Shown here one piece after another: positions 26,023 to 33,544 of a stretch of DNA of 64,000 nucleotides. The notes beneath the pieces were generated by a model that did no database searches, was not told where the DNA came from, and saw only the letters and a program-made list of their open reading frames with translations. Positions within the stretch are counted from its first letter, which is position 1. The number at the start of each line of letters is the position of its first letter. A program made the position numbers and the translations under genes. This stretch comes from Brevibacterium picturae (GTDB lineage: Bacteria; Actinomycetota; Actinomycetes; Actinomycetales; Brevibacteriaceae), in NCBI RefSeq assembly GCF_900105045.1, contig NZ_LT629739.1, forward strand, positions 4,376,958-4,440,957. Reading direction: 5' to 3'.

Positions 26023-26056
26023 ATCTTCTCCCAGAGAGTCGCGAGTCTGAGAAGAT
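26023..26056 (-). promoter_or_regulatory. Inverted repeat covering the ribosome-binding region of the USP gene
   Basis: ATCTTCTC (26056-26049 on the minus strand) can pair with GAGAAGAT (26030-26023), leaving an 18-nt loop. The second arm is part of GGGAGAAGAT, which ends two bases before the ATG at 26021, so folding would hide the ribosome site. It could instead be a DNA dyad bound by a repressor. Confidence 0.4.
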
Positions 26057-26845
26057 TCTACGTCGGCACGTCGGCATTCTTCGACCTCGCCGCAGGGCCG
26101 CGCTGGAAATGTGATCGACGCAGTTCCTCGGAGCGATGGCTGGCCTGAAAAGGCATGGCAGTCATTAGTGACAATAAAGTTCAGAAAGAATGAACAGAAG
26201 TCACACAGAGTTCTTCACCTGTGATAAATTCAATAGTGCAATTACGGATTCGCACAAACCTCACAATTGCAGCAAACCATCTTGAGCGCTGACGCCGCTC
26301 AAACGAGATCCACGACCAAGAAGGGAGCGCAGAACTATGCTGAAACCTATCGCATTTCCGAACCTCCAGCACCGCTGGACCGGGAACACTGCCTGCTTGA
26401 TTGGCGGACAAGGGCTCGCCGGCTGACTCCAGCCGTATCTTTCGTCTTTCTCCACCGGTCAATTGAACACCGGTATGCCACCCCCGCAATATCGCCCAGG
26501 CGATGCCGCCCTGACGCCACCGTTGGCGCTCGCACGCAGCGTCGAGGCATGAGCTGTACTCGCGCGGGACACGGTCGTTCATCAGGTGCGTTCGTTCACG
26601 AACATCACCGACCCTTTGGGCATTGAAACCACTCATCCGATTGATCCTGCTCTCCAGCAGCTGCCGTCGCTTCGACTGATCCTCATCGAGTCTCAATCGA
26701 TTCTGCGGACGACGATCAGTGAATTCATTTCCCAGAAGTCGCTTTCATTCGACTCATTGAGTTCTTTCGCAGCTCACTGATTTCGAACATTTCGTCTAAC
26801 CGCCATTTGGGCATTTCCCCTGCCCGAAACCATTAAGGAATCGTT
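26057..26845. other. Gene-poor, comparatively AT-rich intergenic region
   Basis: About 790 bp with no gene I trust. Seen inside: a nested dyad (GTGAC 26168-26172 and GTCAC 26200-26204 enclosing GTTCA and TGAAC at 26179-26195); a 29-codon frame ATG 26337 with GGGAG upstream; and a 64-codon frame from GTG 26586 whose PSLRLILIESQSILR faintly recalls the start of response-regulator receiver domains. Base use here is less GC-rich than in neighbouring genes. It may be a long leader, a small-RNA locus or decayed coding DNA. Confidence 0.5.
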
Positions 26846-27073
26846 TTGTCGACGGCATTTCCATTCACATATCCACGGCGTATGGCACTGAGCGCCGGGC
26901 TCAAGCTGATCCAGTGGGCCCGCCGTCCAGCTGTCCCCTCCAAGCACCGCAAGCAGGTCGCACAGGATCGTCGCGATGCACAGTTTCGCAGGCTCGCTCG
27001 GGATCAGTGGGTCACTGAGCAGCGCGAACGCGAAGTTGCGAGGTACCTCTACCATGTGCGGCCGATGATCTGA
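26846..27073 (+). CDS. Small basic hypothetical protein
   Basis: 75 residues from TTG 26846 (AAGGAA 5 nt upstream), or 63 from ATG 26882. It is strongly basic and predicted helical: GLKLIQWARRPAVPSKHRKQVAQDRRDAQFRRLARDQWVTEQREREVARYLYH in pieces. No transmembrane segment and no family recognised. GC-rich third positions and a strong hairpin terminator directly after the stop support a real gene. Confidence 0.5.
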   Translation: MSTAFPFTYPRRMALSAGLKLIQWARRPAVPSKHRKQVAQDRRDAQFRRLARDQWVTEQREREVARYLYHVRPMI

Positions 27074-27081
27074 TGACACAC

Positions 27082-27116
27082 ATGGCAGGGTCCGGGGTCT
27101 GCCCGGTCCCTGCCAT
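27082..27116 (+). terminator. Hairpin terminator
   Basis: ATGGCAGGGTCCGG and CCGGTCCCTGCCAT form a 14-bp stem with one mismatch and a 7-nt loop, 9 bp after the stop of the small basic protein. Confidence 0.75.
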
Positions 27117-27182
27117 TGCCGCCTATCCGGCTCCAACAGTGAAACACCTAACCGGGTGTGGTCAGCGTCACTGTCCGCCGAT

Positions 27183-27211
27183 TTGTCGTCTTGCGCCCAC
27201 CTGAGTAATAT
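27183..27211 (+). promoter_or_regulatory. tRNA-Ala promoter
   Basis: TTGTCG and TAATAT are separated by 17 nt and lie 14 nt before the tRNA 5' end, the expected geometry for a housekeeping sigma-factor promoter. Confidence 0.6.
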
Positions 27212-27224
27212 TGATCCAGCAAGC

Positions 27225-27297
27225 GGGGGTATGGCGCAGTTGGTAGCGCGTCTCCATGGCATGGAGAAGGTCAGGGGTTCGAATCCCCTTACCTCCA
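27225..27297 (+). tRNA. tRNA-Ala(GGC)
   Basis: 73 nt. Acceptor GGGGGTA pairs with TACCTCC and includes the alanine identity pair G3-U70. The anticodon loop ATGGCAT gives GGC, and the T arm contains GGTTCGAATCC. Discriminator A; CCA not encoded. Confidence 0.96.
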
Positions 27298-27303
27298 CCG
27301 CAC

Positions 27304-27341
27304 GAAGGACTCGGTCTCAGCACGATGAGATCGGGTCCTTC
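27304..27341 (+). terminator. Terminator after tRNA-Ala
   Basis: GAAGGACTCGGTCTC and GAGATCGGGTCCTTC pair over 15 bp with two G-U wobbles and an 8-nt loop, followed by TTCGTTTCT. Confidence 0.8.
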
Positions 27342-27408
27342 TTCGTTTCTGGACTCAGAGAAGTGCCGCTGCCCCGATCTGTCTCGCTGAGTCGGCATCC
27401 TGCCTGTG

Positions 27409-27936
27409 TCAGTGGCCGGCCTCGAGATCGAGAAGTCTCCGTTTCTTCTCTTCGCCCCAGGCATAGCCTGTCAACGCACCGTTGGCTCCGATCACACGGT
27501 GACAGGGGACGATGATGCTGATCGGGTTACGGCCATTGGCCGCACCCACTGCACGTGCCGCTGTCGGTCTGTCGATCCACGCGGCGAGCTCTCCGTATCC
27601 TGCGGTTGTGCCGTAGGGAATCGTCGTCAGCGCCTGCCAGACGTCGCGTTGGAATTCTGTGCCCGTCGGAGCCAGCGGGAGGTCGAAGGCGGTGCGGGTG
27701 CCTGCGAGGTACTCGGCGAGCTGATCCCCCGCCGCCGCGAACAGTCCGAGTTCGTCGTCGCCGATCGGTTTGGCCCCGCTCGTCTTCCCCAGTCTCTGCA
27801 GGATCCGGTCGAAGTCATCCAGGTACAGCCCGGTGAGATGGTCACCATCCGAGGTGAGCAGGATTCGTCCCAGCGTCGAGTCGATGATCGTATATCGCAC
27901 CGTGTCCACGGTGGGCTGTGTCATTGTCATCGTCAT
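27409..27936 (-). CDS. ogt: Methylated-DNA--[protein]-cysteine S-methyltransferase
   Basis: 175 residues. It directly reverses O6-methylguanine by transferring the methyl group to its own cysteine. The active-site box is IIVPCHRVIG, preceded by the helix-turn-helix PYGTTAGYGELAAWIDRPTAARAVG region with the arginine finger, and followed by GYAWGEEKKRRLLDLE. ATG 27936 has GGAGAAAG upstream. Its first 95 bp overlap, in another frame, the end of the ada-alkA gene, which lies upstream on the same strand, so the two are co-transcribed. Confidence 0.93.
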   Translation of the reverse strand: MTMTMTQPTVDTVRYTIIDSTLGRILLTSDGDHLTGLYLDDFDRILQRLGKTSGAKPIGDDELGLFAAAGDQLAEYLAGTRTAFDLPLAPTGTEFQRDVWQALTTIPYGTTAGYGELAAWIDRPTAARAVGAANGRNPISIIVPCHRVIGANGALTGYAWGEEKKRRLLDLEAGH

Positions 27937-29428
27937 TGCTTTCTCCGCTTCTGATTCGTTGTGCTGTAGGGGTCTGTGGCTCTGGCCGTGAGTGATGGGC
28001 CCACAGCAGGTGTGTGACATAGGATCTCCAGGGTCGGCATCGGTCCAGTCGCTGGGCCCAGTCGGTCTTATCGGTGACCGAACTGTGGAGTTCGCTCATG
28101 GCCTTCTTGACGCCGAGGTCCGAGCCGAGAAGGACATCGGGGTCGCCGAGTGCACGCATCCGAATGTAGCCGAGACTCCACGGTCCGATTCCGGGTACGG
28201 CGAGCAGGCGCTCGTCGACCTCGGTGCGATCGCAGCCAGGACCGAGGTCGATCGACCCCTCTGCCAGCTGGGTGCTCAACGTCCGGAGCGTGTCGATCCT
28301 GCGCCCCGGCAGCGACCAATGCTCATCAGGGATCTCTGCGATTGCCGCTGCCGTGGGGAACACTCGGTCGACGGAGCCGACCCTCAGGTCTTCAGGAAGG
28401 TCCTGTCCGAAGGCGGTCACCAGGCGATTCAGATGGGTCTGTGCGGCTGCGACTGAGATCTGCTGCCCCAGGACGGTGCGAATGGCGAGCTCGACCGGGT
28501 CGCCGGTGCCCGGGGAGCGGATTCCCGGGCAGGTGTCGCTGAGTTCGGAGAGTCCCGCGTCCGTCAGGGTCGCACGCACTGCGCCGGGATCGGCGTCGAG
28601 GTCGAGGATTCGTCTGGCCCTGGCCACCGCGCTTCCGAGGTCGCGGGTGTCTGCCAACCGGAGGTGACATTCGATGAAGTCTCCGGATCCCGGCGTCAGC
28701 GTCAGCACTGCCGGTCCATGTGCCAAGCGCAGCGAACGGCTGTAGCGGTCTTCGCTGACGTCCTCGACACCCTCGATCGCACGCACGCCCAGGTACCTGA
28801 ACAGGTGAGCATGATCGAGAGGTGGGCGGTACGCGAGGCGGACGACGATGCTCTCTCCGCCGTGCGGTTCTCCGGCACCGCTGCGCAGATCTCTCGGGCT
28901 CGACGAATAGACGGCGCGGAAGGTGTCGTTGAACTGGCGGATGCTTGAGAATCCGGCGGCGAAGGCGATCTCGCTCATGGACAGCCTCGTCGATTCGACG
29001 AGGGTGCGAGCCGTCCTCACGCGTTCGGTGCGGGCGATGGCGAGTGGGCCGACCCCGAGTTCCGATTGCAGCACCCGTCCCAGCTGGCGTGGGCTGTATC
29101 CCAGCGCCGAGGCGAGGCCAGAGATCCCAGACCGATCGACGAGGCCGTCTTGGATGAGTCTCATGGCACGGCCCGTGACGTCGGCCCGAATGTCCCATTC
29201 CGGCGAATTCGGGCTGGCATCGGGTCGGCACCGTTTGCAGGCCCGGAAGCCTGCCTCCGCTGCTGCCGCCGCAGTCTGGTAGAAGTCGACGTTCTTGCGC
29301 AGAGGAGTCCTCGCCGGGCAGGACGGGCGACAGAAGATGCCGGTCGAGGACACCGCAGTGAAGAACATTCCGTCGAAGCGTCTGTCGCGCCCGGCCACTG
29401 CCTGGTAGCACTGATCTGTGGTGAGCAT
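27842..29428 (-). CDS. Ada-AlkA fusion: methyl-phosphotriester sensor/AraC regulator with 3-methyladenine DNA glycosylase II
   Basis: 528 residues in three parts. Residues ~1-80: Ada N-terminal zinc domain (FCRPSCPART, CKRCRPD) in which one Cys accepts the methyl from phosphotriesters. Residues ~85-185: AraC-type helix-turn-helix (SGISGLASALGYSPRQLGRVL, MSEIAFAAGFSSIRQFNDTF). Remainder: AlkA glycosylase with the helix-hairpin-helix VPGIGPWSLGYIRMR and catalytic Asp in GDPDVLLGSDLG. It lacks the Ada C-terminal methyltransferase, supplied by the downstream ogt. It likely senses alkylation, activates its own operon and excises alkylated bases. The last ~45 residues are low-complexity and overlap ogt. 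Confidence 0.93.
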   Translation of the reverse strand: MLTTDQCYQAVAGRDRRFDGMFFTAVSSTGIFCRPSCPARTPLRKNVDFYQTAAAAAEAGFRACKRCRPDASPNSPEWDIRADVTGRAMRLIQDGLVDRSGISGLASALGYSPRQLGRVLQSELGVGPLAIARTERVRTARTLVESTRLSMSEIAFAAGFSSIRQFNDTFRAVYSSSPRDLRSGAGEPHGGESIVVRLAYRPPLDHAHLFRYLGVRAIEGVEDVSEDRYSRSLRLAHGPAVLTLTPGSGDFIECHLRLADTRDLGSAVARARRILDLDADPGAVRATLTDAGLSELSDTCPGIRSPGTGDPVELAIRTVLGQQISVAAAQTHLNRLVTAFGQDLPEDLRVGSVDRVFPTAAAIAEIPDEHWSLPGRRIDTLRTLSTQLAEGSIDLGPGCDRTEVDERLLAVPGIGPWSLGYIRMRALGDPDVLLGSDLGVKKAMSELHSSVTDKTDWAQRLDRCRPWRSYVTHLLWAHHSRPEPQTPTAQRIRSGESNDDDNDTAHRGHGAIYDHRLDAGTNPAHLGW

Positions 29429-29460
29429 ATGACCATTCTGCTTTCGAATCCGAGACAATA

Positions 29461-30429
29461 CTAGCGGTTTTCGGACACAGCAGTTTCCGGGAGGATGCGC
29501 GGCACCACGCGGACGAGGATGAGCATGAAGACAAGCTCGACCATTGTCTGCGCGACGATTGCCGCCGACCCGATGCCGTCGGCGGTGATGGCGCGCACGA
29601 TCGGAAGCATGACGAGGGAGTTGCGTGTCACGCCGGTGAAGATGAGCGCTCGCCCCATTCCCACGGTCACCGGAAGCAGCCGAGCGAGGATCCAGCCGAG
29701 GATGGTCGTGATGATCGCAAACACGACGAAGGTCGCGATGGCCCCGCCCAACTCCGGCAGGTGCGGGGCGACCAGCGGCACCTGCGCGGCGGCGATCACG
29801 GCCAAGGTGAGCATCATCAGCGGGACCATAGACGTCGACACGATCCTGGCGGAGTGATCCGCGACTGCAGATCGGCGCGCCAGGAGGCGGAGGGCGAGGG
29901 ACGCGCCCAGCGGCAGGATGATGAAGATGACCAGTGCGGTGACGAAGGGCCCAGGGGTGATCGCAGCGGCCGCGGACTCGCCCAGAATGATCCACAGATA
30001 AACCGGCAGCGCGATGATCTGGACGAGCATGAGCACCGGAGTCAGTGCGAGCAGACTTGCATCGGCTCCGCCGGCCAGTCTGGTGAAAACCAGGACGTAG
30101 TCGATGCAGGGGGTGAGCAGGACGATGAGGACGGGTACGACGACGGTCTCATCCAGGGGCATCATGATGTGGAGGCCGGCGACGACGAGCGGAACGATGA
30201 GAAAGTTCGCCAGCGCAACGGCGCCGAGGAACTTCATGTCTGTGAATGAATCTCGGACTGCATCGAAGGGGATTTCTAGGAATGTCACGAACAGAAGTGC
30301 GATAAGGCAGGGGGTGATCGCAGCGGTGGCCAGGGTTGCTGCTGCCGGCAGGGCCAGCCCGAGGAGGGCCCCTGTGAGTATGGCGGTGAGGTAGCAGAGA
30401 ACCTGATGTTTGGTCAGTGATGCGAGCAC
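29461..30429 (-). CDS. BASS-family transporter (bile acid:Na+ symporter / ArsB-Acr3-like)
   Basis: 322 residues with ten hydrophobic helices. The pattern VTFLEIPFDAVRDSF, LLTPCIDYVLVFTRLAGGADASLLALTPV and FTGVTRNSLVMLPI matches the bile acid/sodium symporter superfamily, which also contains the Acr3 arsenite exporters. The Acr3 signature cysteine is in TPCIDYV here. No arsR or arsC neighbour supports arsenic export, so the substrate is left open. It ends 32 bp before the ada-alkA start on the same strand. Confidence 0.8.
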   Translation of the reverse strand: MLASLTKHQVLCYLTAILTGALLGLALPAAATLATAAITPCLIALLFVTFLEIPFDAVRDSFTDMKFLGAVALANFLIVPLVVAGLHIMMPLDETVVVPVLIVLLTPCIDYVLVFTRLAGGADASLLALTPVLMLVQIIALPVYLWIILGESAAAAITPGPFVTALVIFIILPLGASLALRLLARRSAVADHSARIVSTSMVPLMMLTLAVIAAAQVPLVAPHLPELGGAIATFVVFAIITTILGWILARLLPVTVGMGRALIFTGVTRNSLVMLPIVRAITADGIGSAAIVAQTMVELVFMLILVRVVPRILPETAVSENR

Positions 30430-30439
30430 GTCGGAGGAT

Positions 30440-31231
30440 TCAGCCCTTTTCGGGCCAGTAGTAGCTGTCGGGCAGTGCCCGCTTGCCGAAGATGGCCTGG
30501 CCCACGCGGACGCAGTTCGCTCCCTCTTCGATCGCCACTTCGTAGTCCCCGGACATACCCATCGACAGTTTTCCCGCGCCGATCAGATCGGGGTCGGTTT
30601 CCCGGATCTGATCCCGCAGTGTGCGCAGACGCTGGAAGCAGGTGCGAACTCGGTCGATGTCGGAGGAGAATACCGCCAGGGTCATCACACCCTGCACATT
30701 CAGGGCGGGAAACTGCGGCAGCTCCCGCAGGAAGCCGAGCAGCTCTTCCGGCGGCATCCCGAATTTCGACTCCTCGGCGGAGGTGTTGACCTGGACATAG
30801 ACGTCGAGGCGCCGGCCTGCCGCGTGCAGCCGTCGGTCAAGAGCAGCAGCGACCTTGAGCCTGTCGAGGGCCTGGAATTCCGAAGCGAACGTCGCAACAT
30901 CACGAGCCTTGTTCGACTGCAGGTGCCCGATCACCGACCAATCGATGGTCAGGTCGGCCATCTCACCTGACTTCCGGTGGGCCTCCTGAACCTTGTTCTC
31001 GCCGAGCTTGTGGCAGCCGGCGGCAACGGCTTCGCGGATCCTCTCCTGCGGGACTGTCTTGCTCACCGGCAGCAGTTCGATCTCGTGGGGGTCGCGGCCG
31101 GCACGATGGGCAGCTGACTCGATGCGCCGATTCACCTCGGCGATGTTGATCCTGAAATCCTCCGCCGTTATCGCCGTCGAATACTGTCCGTCGTGATTGA
31201 GTCCCTCGTTCGCATCCATATCCTCGTCCAT
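30440..31231 (-). CDS. YggS/PLPBP-family pyridoxal-phosphate homeostasis protein
   Basis: ~263 residues with a single alanine-racemase-like TIM barrel. Family motifs are ELLPVSKTVPQERIREAVAAGC (PLP lysine in SK), LGENKVQEA, WSVIGHLQSNKARDV, LKVAAALDRRL, VQVNTSAEESKFGM and LSMGMSGDYEVAIEEGANCVRVGQAIFG. It binds PLP without known catalysis and buffers PLP and amino-acid pools. Start at ATG 31231 (GAGGAT before it) or 31219. It directly follows the MocR gene, another PLP protein. Confidence 0.92.
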   Translation of the reverse strand: MDEDMDANEGLNHDGQYSTAITAEDFRINIAEVNRRIESAAHRAGRDPHEIELLPVSKTVPQERIREAVAAGCHKLGENKVQEAHRKSGEMADLTIDWSVIGHLQSNKARDVATFASEFQALDRLKVAAALDRRLHAAGRRLDVYVQVNTSAEESKFGMPPEELLGFLRELPQFPALNVQGVMTLAVFSSDIDRVRTCFQRLRTLRDQIRETDPDLIGAGKLSMGMSGDYEVAIEEGANCVRVGQAIFGKRALPDSYYWPEKG

Positions 31232-31254
31232 ATCCTCATGGTAGCCAGCCTGTC

Positions 31255-32706
31255 TCAGGCGACGGTCCGCGCCCGTCCTGCCGGAACCCGGTCGGTGTAC
31301 GTCAGAGCGTCCTCCCACGCAGCGGCCAGGCGAGGGCCGACCTCGTCCAGCTGCGTCTCGGAGACTGTGTAGGGCAGACGGATCCACCGGTCCAGTCCCC
31401 CGGCCGGGGCGAAATTGGGTCCGGCGACCAGCCCGAGTCCGTGTTCGCGCGCGGCGATGGCAAGGGCACCCGAGCGGTCCTCGGGCAGTCGACACCACAG
31501 CGCCATTCCGCCGCTGGGCACGATGACCTGCCACGTTGGAAGATAGGCGCGCACCTGAGCAGCGAGACTGTCCCTGGCCGCGCGCAGCTTCTCACGGTAT
31601 TCGCCGACGATGGTCTCGTGGTCGCGCATGAGTTCGACGGCCACGAGCTGTTCGAGCACAGGAGCGCCGAGGTCGAGGCTGAGACGCGTGGACGCCATCG
31701 AATCGATGCGGTGGGCAGGGATGCGCATCCACCCGACGCGCAGGCCGCCCCAGAAGATCTTGCTGGTGCTGCCGGCCGTGATCGAATCGGGCACGAAGGC
31801 CGCCATCGGCGTCGGTGTGGGATCACCGTCGAGGCCGAGTTCGACCAGGGACTCGTCGAAGATGGGCACCATGGCATTGCGCCTGAGCATGGCTCCGAGT
31901 TCGGGTCGCTGCTCCTCGGGCAGGAGTGCTCCGGTGGGGTTGTGGAAGTCGGGGATGAGATAGGCCGATCGCACACGCGTCTGGCGTGCGATGTGATCCA
32001 TGGCGTCGATGTCCCAGTGATGTCCCTGGGCTCCCAGCTCGAGAGGGTAGGGAATCAGGGAGGCACCGGCACCTTCCAAGGTCGCGATCGCATTCGGATA
32101 GGTCGGGCTTTCGATGAGCACCCGGCCTCGGCCCTCGTTGAGTGCGCGCACGGCGATGGACACGGCTCCGAAGGCTCCCGACGTGATGAGGATCTGATCG
32201 GGATCGGTGCGGACGCCGCGGGCCGTGTATCTCTCAGCGATCAGCTCCTTGAGCACGGGCAGCCCCGAGGGGTAGTAGCCGGTCCCGGGCAGATAGGCGT
32301 GGACCTGTGTGACCGCACGTTCATAGGCTCCCAACAGCCAGGGCGGCGCCACCGAGGCGGTGCAGGTGAGATCGATCTCCGCCTCGTTCGCACCCGCCGG
32401 GGTCAGGAGATGATCGATGCGCCCGCCGGGCACGTCCGGCAGCCGGACCACGCTTCCGGAACCGCGCCGGGTGAGGACGAATCCCTGTTCGCGCAGCTTC
32501 GCGAAGGCACGGGTGGTCGTCGTCCGAGACAGACCGGTCGCGGCGGCGACCTCCCGTTCACTGGGCAGCCTGGCTCCGACCGGGATGCGGCCATCGCCGA
32601 TGGCGCGGGAGATCCCAGCCGTCAGCGAATCGTAGGCCGGCCCGGGCCACGGACCGGTGCCGATGATGCCTGCCAACCGGGTTCCGCTCATCACTGGTGT
32701 GCTCAT
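31255..32706 (-). CDS. MocR-family transcriptional regulator (GntR HTH fused to class I aminotransferase fold)
   Basis: 483 residues. The N-terminal GntR winged helix is GARLPSEREVAAATGLSRTTTTRAFAKL. The rest is a fold-type I aminotransferase domain with GTGYYPSGLPVLKELIAERY, NPTGALLPEEQ and the PLP lysine in GSTSKIFWGGLRVGW. MocR proteins bind PLP or its amino-acid adducts and usually control a divergent gene. Here the divergent gene encodes a YczE-like membrane protein, the arrangement known for B. subtilis yczR-yczE. ATG 32706 with GAGGCTG is chosen over the in-frame extension to 32760. Confidence 0.92.
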   Translation of the reverse strand: MSTPVMSGTRLAGIIGTGPWPGPAYDSLTAGISRAIGDGRIPVGARLPSEREVAAATGLSRTTTTRAFAKLREQGFVLTRRGSGSVVRLPDVPGGRIDHLLTPAGANEAEIDLTCTASVAPPWLLGAYERAVTQVHAYLPGTGYYPSGLPVLKELIAERYTARGVRTDPDQILITSGAFGAVSIAVRALNEGRGRVLIESPTYPNAIATLEGAGASLIPYPLELGAQGHHWDIDAMDHIARQTRVRSAYLIPDFHNPTGALLPEEQRPELGAMLRRNAMVPIFDESLVELGLDGDPTPTPMAAFVPDSITAGSTSKIFWGGLRVGWMRIPAHRIDSMASTRLSLDLGAPVLEQLVAVELMRDHETIVGEYREKLRAARDSLAAQVRAYLPTWQVIVPSGGMALWCRLPEDRSGALAIAAREHGLGLVAGPNFAPAGGLDRWIRLPYTVSETQLDEVGPRLAAAWEDALTYTDRVPAGRARTVA

Positions 32707-32743
32707 GGCAGCCTCGCTGTGTCGACGACTCATCCACCGTGTC

Positions 32744-32820
32744 GATGGTGATATGACCACTTTCTTCCAATTGGATCTTTTTTACAAGGCCAGTTCGGGA
32801 CATGATGGTGGTATCAGCCA
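32744..32820. promoter_or_regulatory. Phased direct repeats between mocR and yczE (candidate MocR operator)
   Basis: GATGGTGATATGA at 32744-32756 and GATGGTGGTATCA at 32804-32816 match at 11 of 13 positions and start exactly 60 bp apart, close to six helical turns. A palindrome CCAATTGG at 32767-32774 lies between. MocR regulators typically bind spaced direct repeats on one DNA face upstream of the divergent target. Confidence 0.45.
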
Positions 32821-32842
32821 GATCGAACCGGAAAGACCTACG

Positions 32843-33508
32843 ATGTCATCGACACCAGTGCCGAAGCGCGAACTCGCGAATATCGGTCCCATCCAGCAGC
32901 TCAAGAGCGGCCGACTCCCCCGCCGACTGCCGCAGCTACTCTTCGGCCTCTACCTCTACGGTGCGTCGATGGCCCTGATCGTGACGTCTGGGCTGGGCAT
33001 GATGCCTTGGGACGTCCTCCACTCAGGCATCATCAAGCACCTGCCGCTGACATTCGGGACCATCGTCACGATCACTTCGTTCCTCGTCCTGCTCATCTGG
33101 ATCCCGCTCAAGCAGCAGCCCGGGCTCGGGACGGTGCTCAATGCGCTCCTCATCGGGCCGTCCCTCGACCTCACCCGACTGTTCCTGCCCCAGCCCGAGG
33201 AGCTGGGCTGGAACATCGGGCTCCTCCTCGGCGGCATCATCCTCAACGGAGTCGCCTCGGCGATGTACATCGGATCGCAGTTCGGCCCCGGCCCCCGCGA
33301 CGGCCTCATGACGGGGCTGTCGCGGGTCACCGGCAGATCGATCCGACTGGTGCGCACCCTCATCGAAGTCAGCGTCGTCATCGTGGGCTGGCTGCTCGGC
33401 GGCGTCTTCGGCATCGGCACCGCGCTCTATGCCGTGGGCATCGGACCGATCACGCAGTTCCTCCTGCCCACCTTTACCGTCGAGCTCAAGCCCCGACGCC
33501 GGACTTGA
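32843..33508 (+). CDS. YczE/YitT-like integral membrane protein
   Basis: 221 residues with five hydrophobic helices. Family marks: LLFGLYLYGASMALIVTSGLGMMPWDVLHSGI, split over the first two helices, FGPGPRDGLMTGL and GTALYAVGIGPITQFLLP. The related B. subtilis YczE is a membrane protein needed for lipopeptide production through an unknown mechanism and is controlled by a MocR regulator. The gene starts 136 bp from a divergent mocR. ATG 32843 has GGAAAG; in-frame extension upstream is rejected. Confidence 0.87.
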   Translation: MSSTPVPKRELANIGPIQQLKSGRLPRRLPQLLFGLYLYGASMALIVTSGLGMMPWDVLHSGIIKHLPLTFGTIVTITSFLVLLIWIPLKQQPGLGTVLNALLIGPSLDLTRLFLPQPEELGWNIGLLLGGIILNGVASAMYIGSQFGPGPRDGLMTGLSRVTGRSIRLVRTLIEVSVVIVGWLLGGVFGIGTALYAVGIGPITQFLLPTFTVELKPRRRT

Positions 33509-33544
33509 GGCCGACGCCGGGCCTGGAGGACGCAGTTGAGCCTG

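Noticed and set aside
26267..26626. Plus-strand frame of 119 codons in the same stretch
   Set aside because: Arg/His/Pro-rich sequence typical of a non-coding frame in GC-rich DNA; no start signal and no recognisable family.
26181..26696. Minus-strand frame of 171 codons in the intergenic stretch
   Set aside because: Composition shows no domain, helix pattern or ribosome site, and its codon use does not look like neighbouring genes. Chance open frame more likely.
29429..29995. N-terminal extension of the Ada-AlkA frame
   Set aside because: It lies antisense-shifted within the BASS transporter gene and is Arg/His/Pro-rich. The Ada domain begins exactly at ATG 29428.
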